Shown: piece after piece, positions 1 to 5,129 of the stretch
How the letters are laid out: every line of letters starts with the position of its first letter
How positions within the stretch are numbered: the stretch's first letter is position 1
DNA from: Treponema sp.
Lineage (GTDB): Bacteria; Spirochaetota; Spirochaetia; Treponematales; Breznakiellaceae
Assembly (NCBI GenBank): GCA_031255815.1
Contig: JAIRRU010000221.1
Span: forward strand, 1-10,736
Direction of reading: 5' to 3'
DNA: 10,736 bases
Notes under the pieces: generated by a model
Database searches by the model: none
Told to the model about the DNA's origin: nothing
The model's input: the letters and a program-made list of their open reading frames with translations, nothing else
Made by a program: the position numbers and the translations under genes

Positions 1-231
1 CCGTCGGTTCTGCGCAGGCTCTTTCGGGAAGAACTGAACCTGACGCTGAAAAGCTATGTGAATTCCAAACGGATCGAAAAGGCCAAGGATCTTTTGCTAA
101 ACACCAATTTGAAGGTACAAGATATAGCCGCCCAGCTCGGGTATTCCCACACCCAGTCGTTCATTGCTTTTTTCCGCCAGGCCGTGCATTGCACCCCGGT
201 TGAATACCGGAAACAGCCGGAGCGGCTGTAA
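1..231 (+). CDS. AraC/XylS-family transcriptional regulator, C-terminal DNA-binding domain (5' truncated by window edge)
   Basis: The window opens inside this gene. Frame 1 reads 76 codons without interruption to a TAA at 229-231. The visible peptide is the double helix-turn-helix domain that ends AraC-family regulators. The first HTH is represented only by its end and the linker helix (SYVNSKRIEKAKDLL). The second HTH reads DIAAQLGYSHTQSFIAFFRQ, followed by the family signature ending TPVEYRK. This domain binds asymmetric promoter half-sites. The sensor part lies left of the window, so the ligand cannot be told; many relatives next to carbohydrate genes sense sugars or are two-component response regulators. 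The gene converges on the nucleoside-hydrolase-like gene with only 15 bp between stops, so it is not in an operon with anything seen here. Family assignment is firm; the target is unknown. Confidence 0.93.
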   Translation, partial: PSVLRRLFREELNLTLKSYVNSKRIEKAKDLLLNTNLKVQDIAAQLGYSHTQSFIAFFRQAVHCTPVEYRKQPERL

Positions 232-246
232 CCCCTCCGGCACGGC

Positions 247-1524
247 CTAGCCCCGGACATTGCCGGCTTCAACGGGCAGGATAAGCCGCCGGTAGCTTAT
301 CCAGGCCGGGTCTTCACCGGCGGATACCCGGCAGATAATATGCGCGTCGCCGCCTTTGGAGATCATCCGGTCGGACATGATCCTGCAGGCAGCCTGGCCG
401 GGATCCTTGATAAAGAGGCCGCTTTTGAAGGACCCCGCCTCGGAGTAGCAAGTCCAGGAGTAGCGTACCGGTTCAGCCGGAGGGAATGTCAGTCCGGCTT
501 TCAGTTCCACGATCTCCCCGGCCGGTAATTTCGCGGGGGCGGAAACGCTCAGTTCCGGGTAAGGAAGCACGGGGCTGTCCGGGAGGCACCAGCGGGAGCG
601 CAGGGCAAAGTCGGCTTGCACATCGGCACGGTAGCGGAATACCGAGGCCCATTCGCTGAATATGCCGTCCCAATTATCACTGGCGTCAAAATAATGCCGG
701 CTGCCGCTTTTGATTACGAACCTGCCCCCCCAGCCTCCGTATTCGGGATGATCAGGATCCCCCGGCCCCCGTTTAACCAGGTAGAGGAAAGAGGGGCTGT
801 CCCCCTCTTTAAGCCCCTGTACCTTTCCGAAAAAAGGGACATAGATATCGCCGCCCCGGTAAACCGGATATGCGTTAATGAGGGGGCTTTTAGCAAGATG
901 TTCCTCAATCCAAGCGGGGCTGCAGAGGCTTTGATCGCCTAGGCGGTACATGCCCCGGCAGGCCCGGTGATTGGTAATATAAAAAAGATCGGGGAACTGT
1001 TCCCGTATCCAGGGGCCGCAGTTATCGTACTGATCGTTAATCGCGTAGATCCTGAGTTTGGCGATAAAAAGGGAGAGAGCCTCAGCGTCTTTTTCCTCCC
1101 GGGCAATCCGCAGGGCCATTGCCAGATCCGTTACCCCGCCCCAGGCGATGATCCACAGGGGCTCTTCCGAAGCTTCCGCCGCCAGGAGGATTCGCCTTGC
1201 CGCCTCGGATTCCCCGCCTATTTTATCCAGTCCCGGTTTCGCGCATCCTGAACAAACCCCGCTTAACAGCTTTTCCGCCGGAGGAAAACCGGGATCGTGC
1301 CGCAGAAGGTTCCGGTGTACCTGAGCGTAACAGCCGATAATCTGCCGGATATAATCCGGATTCACCCCTTCCGTATGAACCGTATAGGTCGCGGCAAACC
1401 CAACCGGATCTATTTCATTAGCGTAGAGGAGAAACCTTACCAGGGATTGGGTGTCATCGGGTTCCCCTTTCCCCGCCTCCAGGGTGCTGATGTCGGTCAT
1501 CACAAATACCCTGCGCTTATCCAC
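247..1524 (-). CDS. DUF1593 / Sde182-type nucleoside-hydrolase-like protein with C-terminal Ig-like domain
   Basis: The 425-residue product resembles the nucleoside-hydrolase-like family named after the Saccharophagus cellulose-binding protein Sde182. Near the N-terminus MTDIS (9-13) and EPDDTQS (21-27) form the acidic cluster that corresponds to the metal-binding aspartates of nucleoside hydrolases. IIAWGGVTDLA (125-135) and the hallmark GDSPSFLYL (241-249) with GGWGGRF (263-269) complete the domain. About residues 325-417 look like the beta-sandwich found at the C-terminus of the family. No signal peptide is visible, so the protein is probably cytoplasmic, unlike the secreted namesake. The start is GTG at 1524, supported by GAGGAG eight bases upstream; the preceding gene's TGA abuts this ribosome-binding site. 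The gene is therefore translated from the same transcript as the metallo-hydrolase upstream. Hydrolysis of an N-glycosidic or related sugar bond is plausible, but the substrate is unknown. Confidence 0.87.
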   Translation of the reverse strand: MDKRRVFVMTDISTLEAGKGEPDDTQSLVRFLLYANEIDPVGFAATYTVHTEGVNPDYIRQIIGCYAQVHRNLLRHDPGFPPAEKLLSGVCSGCAKPGLDKIGGESEAARRILLAAEASEEPLWIIAWGGVTDLAMALRIAREEKDAEALSLFIAKLRIYAINDQYDNCGPWIREQFPDLFYITNHRACRGMYRLGDQSLCSPAWIEEHLAKSPLINAYPVYRGGDIYVPFFGKVQGLKEGDSPSFLYLVKRGPGDPDHPEYGGWGGRFVIKSGSRHYFDASDNWDGIFSEWASVFRYRADVQADFALRSRWCLPDSPVLPYPELSVSAPAKLPAGEIVELKAGLTFPPAEPVRYSWTCYSEAGSFKSGLFIKDPGQAACRIMSDRMISKGGDAHIICRVSAGEDPAWISYRRLILPVEAGNVRG

Positions 1525-1536
1525 CGCCCTTTCTCC

Positions 1537-2229
1537 TCAGAAAAACCGGGTTTCCCGTTCCGCGGCGATGCTGGTGGCGGGGCCGTGGCCGGGGAGCACG
1601 CGGATACCGCCGTCCATGGCCAGGAGCCGCTTCAGGCTCTCTTCAATCTTGCCCTGATCCCCGCCGGGAAGGTCTACCCGGCCGCAGTCGCCCCGGAAAA
1701 GGGTGTCCCCGCTAAAGAGGATCTTTTTCTCCGCCAGGTAGAAGCCCGCGGAACCTGGAGTGTGCCCCGGAAGGCTTAACACGGTAAAGGGGCCGATCTC
1801 GTCCCCCTCTTCCAGAAGCCGGGAAGGCTCGGGCATGGTTTTCCAGAGGCCGTCCACGTAGGCGGCGCTCCCCCCGGCGGCGCTGAAGCTTTCCCGGTGA
1901 AACTCCCGCGCCTTCCCGCCCAGGTAATGGGCGTCTCCCCGGTGAATGGCGATAAGGGCCTCCGGATAGGCTTCGGCAAGATCGGGCAGGGCGGCTATAT
2001 GATCAAAATGCCCGTGGGTAAGGAGGATATGGGCCGGACGGAGCCCGCAGCGCTTCAAATGTGCTATAATAAGGCTGGCTTGATCCGCCGGATCGATAAG
2101 CGCGCAGAGGCCGCCGCCCCCGGCGGAAACGGCCTCCGGATCGGTTTCCCCCTCCGGGGCGCGGCTTACGATCCAGCAGTTGGTGGCGATATCCCCCAGG
2201 ACAAGCTGCCCGATTCGGTAATTTTCCAT
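1537..2229 (-). CDS. MBL-fold metallo-hydrolase, glyoxalase II (hydroxyacylglutathione hydrolase)-like
   Basis: This 230-residue protein carries the complete metallo-beta-lactamase dinuclear metal site: THGHFDH (71-77, giving H72, H74, D76 and H77), H156 in PGHTPGS, D175 in FSGDTLFRG and H215 in LPGHGP. The spacing and the motifs SGDTLFRG and GRVDLPGGD are those of the short bacterial glyoxalase II-like group (YcbL type), which lacks the C-terminal substrate-binding helices of classical GloB. Family members hydrolyse thioesters such as S-lactoylglutathione, but many act on unknown substrates, so a general thioesterase or hydrolase is the safe call. It is cytoplasmic, with no signal peptide. 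A low-complexity acidic/glycine loop (about 25-42) interrupts the early strands. ATG 2229 has no good Shine-Dalgarno; the bases just before it are pyrimidine-rich. It leads a two-gene operon with the nucleoside-hydrolase-like gene and is divergent from the membrane-protein gene. Confidence 0.9.
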   Translation of the reverse strand: MENYRIGQLVLGDIATNCWIVSRAPEGETDPEAVSAGGGGLCALIDPADQASLIIAHLKRCGLRPAHILLTHGHFDHIAALPDLAEAYPEALIAIHRGDAHYLGGKAREFHRESFSAAGGSAAYVDGLWKTMPEPSRLLEEGDEIGPFTVLSLPGHTPGSAGFYLAEKKILFSGDTLFRGDCGRVDLPGGDQGKIEESLKRLLAMDGGIRVLPGHGPATSIAAERETRFF

Positions 2230-2246
2230 GGAGGAATAGTACCCTG
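2230..2246 (+). promoter_or_regulatory. Shine-Dalgarno and CTG start of the membrane-protein gene
   Basis: GGAGGA (2230-2235) is followed eight bases later by CTG at 2244, in frame with the membrane-protein gene. The first in-frame ATG (2307) has no such site and would cut the N-terminal membrane helix. No ATG, GTG or TTG lies in frame between the two. The site overlaps by complement the start region of the divergent hydrolase, so any promoter for either gene must lie inside the other gene. Confidence 0.6.
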
Positions 2247-3389
2247 CGTGTCTCCGATTTTCTAGTTATTGTCGCTATAGCCCTCTTTTGGTACGGCCTG
2301 GTTCCCATGGCGGGCGCCTTTCTGATCCGCCGCTCCTGGCGGCGTTTCCGCAGGCTTTTCGACGATCTTGCCCTGTGCCCCCTCCTGGACTACCGGGCCT
2401 ACCGGCAGACCGAAGGGAAGGTTTACCGTTTTACCGGGAGGCTTGAATCGGTAACGGGCGACCGCACCCTGTGGATACGGGGGGACAAGCTTACGGTTCC
2501 GGTGGCCCTTGCCGGGGCGGAAACTTACGTGCTCCCCATGCAGGAAGGCGGCGGCCAGGGCGCTATTTTCGACCCCGGAGAGGAAGCCCCCGAAAGGATA
2601 CGGTGGGACCGGGTCTCCACCCTTACCGATGAGGCAAAGGTTTTTGTGGGAGGAACCCTGGAGATGAGGGACGACTGCCGGATATTTGCCGCCTCCCCCG
2701 GAAAGCCCCTTCTGCTTATCTTCTACGACGGCCCCGACCGATCTCTGGCGGTAAGGGCCATCCGGGCGGGCCGCCACCGGAACGAGTACTGGAACCCCAT
2801 CACCCCCTATGCCCTGGTACTCGGCGCCCTCTTTCTGATCTTCCTGGCCCTCTCCTTCCTCCCCCGGCCCGCCTTCCACGTTACGGCGCTTGTCGCCTTC
2901 GCCGCCGTGTTCATCCCCCTTTTCCCCATGGGTCCCCCAGGGGTGCTTTTTACGGTCGCCTACCGCAGGCTCTGGCTGCAGGCCCGGATCTTCAGGGCTT
3001 ACCGGGATCTGGCGCGGCTCCCCCTGATCTATCTGGAGGGCGGAACCGGGAAAAGCTGTCTGCCGGGGAATGAACAATACGGCGCGGTCTCTCTTGACGA
3101 TCTTCCGGGGGAAGCTGAGGGCGGAAATATCCCCCTCCTCATCCCGGAGGAGGAAAAGCGGAAAAAGGACAGGTGGTTCGTCTACGGGGCCCTGCCGGAA
3201 CCGGGGGGAAGGCCGTTTGAACCTGCCGATGTTTTCGCCGTTTACGGGGCGCTGCCGGGAGAGCCCGAAGCCCTGGCCCGGCGCTACATCCGGAAGGCAT
3301 GCGTTTTCGAGATAGCGGCCTGGCTGCTCCTGCTAACGGGGATCGGCCTAAACGCCCTCTTCGTCCGGGTGATCATCGCCCTGCTCTGA
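2244..3389 (+). CDS. Hypothetical polytopic membrane protein (CTG start proposed)
   Basis: I do not recognise this family. From CTG 2244 it is 381 residues; from the first ATG (2307) it is 360. The added stretch SDFLVIVAIALFWYGLVP completes a membrane helix, followed by the arginine-rich RRSWRRFRR. A soluble beta-rich region of about 140 residues follows. Next come two adjacent helices (about 188-206 and 212-230 in the longer form), then a charged segment with LIPEEEKRKKDRW and a repeated VYGALP (two copies about 20 residues apart), then a C-terminal helix ending at the stop. Four membrane segments are thus likely. The beta-rich region running into a helix pair loosely recalls GIDE-type membrane proteins, but I would not assign it. 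It is divergent from the MBL hydrolase and its last 42 bases overlap the convergent DbpA-type gene. Confidence 0.75.
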   Translation: MRVSDFLVIVAIALFWYGLVPMAGAFLIRRSWRRFRRLFDDLALCPLLDYRAYRQTEGKVYRFTGRLESVTGDRTLWIRGDKLTVPVALAGAETYVLPMQEGGGQGAIFDPGEEAPERIRWDRVSTLTDEAKVFVGGTLEMRDDCRIFAASPGKPLLLIFYDGPDRSLAVRAIRAGRHRNEYWNPITPYALVLGALFLIFLALSFLPRPAFHVTALVAFAAVFIPLFPMGPPGVLFTVAYRRLWLQARIFRAYRDLARLPLIYLEGGTGKSCLPGNEQYGAVSLDDLPGEAEGGNIPLLIPEEEKRKKDRWFVYGALPEPGGRPFEPADVFAVYGALPGEPEALARRYIRKACVFEIAAWLLLLTGIGLNALFVRVIIALL

Positions 3390-4046
3390 ATCGCCCGCTA
3401 AGGTTTCAAAGCCGCCGGCGTCCTCCGCCGGGAAGGATCCGTTTTCCCCGTTCTCCGCCCGGCTGCCCGCCTGGCTTTCCGCGTCATCGTCCCCTTCTTC
3501 CCGCCGGGGGCGGGCATAATTTACCGTAAGAACCTTGCCCCGGAAAGATTTGCCGTTCAGGGCCTCAATAATCGTATCGGCCACCGAATCCCGCGCCTGT
3601 ATGAAGGAGTAGTTGTCCATGATGCGGATGGATCCGATATCCTCACGGGAAACCGAAGCTTTGGAGTATATCAGCCCCAGGATCTCCCGGGGAAACACCC
3701 TCCGGCTCCGGCCGATGTTGATAAAGAGCTGCCGGGCCTCTTCCTCCGGCAAGGCTTCGATTGGCGGCCTCGCCTGCCTTGCCTCCTCCGCGCGCCCGGC
3801 GGGATCGGCTGGTTTTCTCCGCAAGGAGGGGCGCCGTCCCTGACCGGGGGCGTTTCCGCGCAATCCATCCTGATCGTAGAGCATAAGAAGGTAGGCTGCG
3901 GCCCAGGAGCGGCGGAAAAAAGACACTTCCCGTTTAAAGGCTCTGCGGTACTCGTCCAGAAGCCGGGGATCCGCCCTTGTTTTGATATCGTCCAGAATCA
4001 AACCGATGTTCTTTCTTGTTTTTTCTCTGTCAAATCTAAAAGACAT
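3348..4046 (-). CDS. DbpA-type RNA-binding domain protein (no helicase core), acidic C-terminal tail
   Basis: Residues about 104-180 match the small RRM-like domain that ends DbpA/CsdA-type DEAD-box helicases: QLFINIGRSRRVFPREILGL, then IGSIRIMDNYSFIQ, then NGKSFRGKVLTVNYARPR. In DbpA this domain recognises a structured RNA, notably 23S rRNA hairpin 92. Here no helicase motifs precede it. The N-terminal 60 residues are a charged helical segment (RREVSFF-like, with KREVSFFRRSWAAAYLLMLY), followed by a basic, proline-rich linker (about 62-98). After the domain comes an acidic, glycine/glutamate-rich tail (about 183-232), probably disordered. ATG 4046 has AGGAAT a few bases upstream. An RNA chaperone or ribosome-assembly role is inferred from the domain only. 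The tail is encoded opposite the last helix of the membrane-protein gene. It is downstream of, but separated by a terminator from, the UPF0158-GNAT gene. Confidence 0.85.
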   Translation of the reverse strand: MSFRFDREKTRKNIGLILDDIKTRADPRLLDEYRRAFKREVSFFRRSWAAAYLLMLYDQDGLRGNAPGQGRRPSLRRKPADPAGRAEEARQARPPIEALPEEEARQLFINIGRSRRVFPREILGLIYSKASVSREDIGSIRIMDNYSFIQARDSVADTIIEALNGKSFRGKVLTVNYARPRREEGDDDAESQAGSRAENGENGSFPAEDAGGFETLAGDSEQGDDHPDEEGV

Positions 4047-4091
4047 AACTATTCCTAAATGCGGGAGGCTGTTCCAAGGTATCGGCCTTTG

Positions 4092-4115
4092 AAAAAACTC
4101 CCAATTTTATGGGAG
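4092..4115 (-). terminator. Rho-independent terminator of the UPF0158-GNAT gene
   Basis: On the minus strand CTCCCA (4115-4110), a six-base loop, TGGGAG (4103-4098) and then six T (4097-4092) form a short stem with a U-run. It lies about 78 bases after the stop of the UPF0158-GNAT gene and 45 bases before the start of the next minus-strand gene, so the two are probably separate transcripts. Confidence 0.72.
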
Positions 4116-4142
4116 AATGACATATTCCCCCTTTTTACTCAA

Positions 4143-4158
4143 GCGGGGTACTCCCCGC
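4143..4158. repeat. GC-rich hairpin GCGGGG-tact-CCCCGC
   Basis: A perfect six-bp inverted repeat with a four-base loop sits in the 146-bp gap after the UPF0158-GNAT stop, upstream of the terminator at 4092-4115. No T-run follows it on either strand, so alone it is not an intrinsic terminator. It could stabilise the 3' end of the transcript or be incidental in this GC-rich DNA. The rest of the gap shows no gene and no convincing promoter for the DbpA-type gene. Confidence 0.4.
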
Positions 4159-4192
4159 GCGGGACAGCCCTGCAGGACCCCGGTTCCGGCTT

Positions 4193-5083
4193 CTATTCCT
4201 CCCCAAGCTCCAGGCAGTAGCGGACGGCGTAGGGCTTAAAAGCCTCCCGGAGCAAGTCCCGGGAGAAACCTTCCGCCGTGAAAGGCAGATCCATGGTTAC
4301 CCGGGAACAGGGCCCCTCCCGCGCCTTTTCCAGAAAACGGGTCATCAGGGCTTCTCCCACCCCCAGCCCTCGGTACTCGGGTTTTACCTCCAGGGCGAAT
4401 ACATGCAGAACCGGGCCGGTTCCGGCAGCGGCGGCATAAGCGGCGAAATCCCCCCCCCCGGTTTCCGCCACCAGGGCCAGGCTGCCGGGGAAAGACCAGG
4501 AAAAGCTCTCAAGAAAAACTTCGGCGGCGGGGTTACTTTCCCTCACGCATTTCAGATACTCCTCCCGGCAGATCCGGTGAAGGTTTTCCGCCGCCGGGGC
4601 GTCCGAAGGGCCCGCCTCCCGGAAACGGAAATCCTCGAGTACCAGATCTTCGGTTTCTTCCGGTTCGGTTCCGATTTTTTCAAGCCCCCACTCCTCCCGC
4701 AGCCCGTTGTACCAGCGGATAATGTCCCGTTTCATCTCCCGTTCTTTGTAGGAGAACCAGCGTTTCTCTATCTCCGGGTAACGGCTGAGGATATCTTTAA
4801 AAGCCCTGAACACCCCCTTTCCCCGGTTAAGGGCGCCGTTCAGTTCGTCCCGGGCAACCGGGTTCCGCAGAGCGGCGGTAAAATGCTCCATAAGCTGGTA
4901 ACCGCTGGCCGAATCCCATTCAGGAAGATCGATGTAGCGATCCTCCTCTTCGTCCGGATCGGCGAAAATCTCATCCTCCGGAACAATCATCCCCTCCTGG
5001 GTATCCAGCATAAATTCGCCGTTTTGATCTTCCATGGAAAAGAGGATGCCGTCGATGAGCGCTTCGGTAAGGTCAAACTGCAT
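4193..5083 (-). CDS. UPF0158 domain fused to GNAT-family N-acetyltransferase
   Basis: Two domains are visible in 296 residues. Residues about 1-135 match UPF0158, a small family of unknown function: RYIDLPEWDSASGYQLMEHF (49-68), the segment with ALNRGKGVFRAFKDIL (84-99) and RWFSYKEREMKRDIIRWYNG (108-127). An acidic linker (about 139-151) leads to a GNAT acetyltransferase (about 152-296). Its acetyl-CoA-binding motif A reads ALEVKPEYRGLGVGEALMTR (230-249), with R238-G-x-G-x-G for the pyrophosphate. GNAT enzymes move acetyl from acetyl-CoA to an amine on a small molecule, peptide or protein. The acceptor cannot be told, and UPF0158 gives no help beyond suggesting a binding module. No Shine-Dalgarno precedes ATG 5083; instead two TATAAT hexamers sit within 20 bases of it, suggesting a very short or absent leader. 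It is divergent from aspS and followed by its own terminator. Confidence 0.85.
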   Translation of the reverse strand: MQFDLTEALIDGILFSMEDQNGEFMLDTQEGMIVPEDEIFADPDEEEDRYIDLPEWDSASGYQLMEHFTAALRNPVARDELNGALNRGKGVFRAFKDILSRYPEIEKRWFSYKEREMKRDIIRWYNGLREEWGLEKIGTEPEETEDLVLEDFRFREAGPSDAPAAENLHRICREEYLKCVRESNPAAEVFLESFSWSFPGSLALVAETGGGDFAAYAAAAGTGPVLHVFALEVKPEYRGLGVGEALMTRFLEKAREGPCSRVTMDLPFTAEGFSRDLLREAFKPYAVRYCLELGEE

Positions 5084-5129
5084 AGTTCAATTATAGATTA
5101 TATTTCCGGCCCGGGATATATTTGTTCCC
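5084..5129. promoter_or_regulatory. Compact divergent promoter region between UPF0158-GNAT and aspS
   Basis: The 46-bp gap is AT-rich at its left side. On the minus strand two perfect TATAAT hexamers lie at 5102-5097 and 5095-5090, only 13 and 6 bases before ATG 5083. On the plus strand TATATT occurs at 5099-5104 and 5117-5122, ahead of aspS. No good -35 hexamer is seen at 16-18 bases from any of them. Neither gene has a clear Shine-Dalgarno here. The -10 calls are therefore plausible but unproven, and the two promoters would overlap. Confidence 0.45.

Noticed and set aside
213..229. Hairpin ACAGCCG-gag-CGGCTGT at the end of the AraC-type gene, considered as a terminator
   Set aside because: Seven-bp perfect arms, but it lies within the last codons and is followed by AACCCC with no T-run on either strand, so intrinsic termination is not supported.
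2262..3077. Long minus-strand open frame (271 codons) opposite the membrane-protein gene
   Set aside because: The translation is glycine/proline/glutamate-rich with no recognisable domain and mirrors a real gene with membrane helices; it is an antisense shadow in GC-rich DNA.
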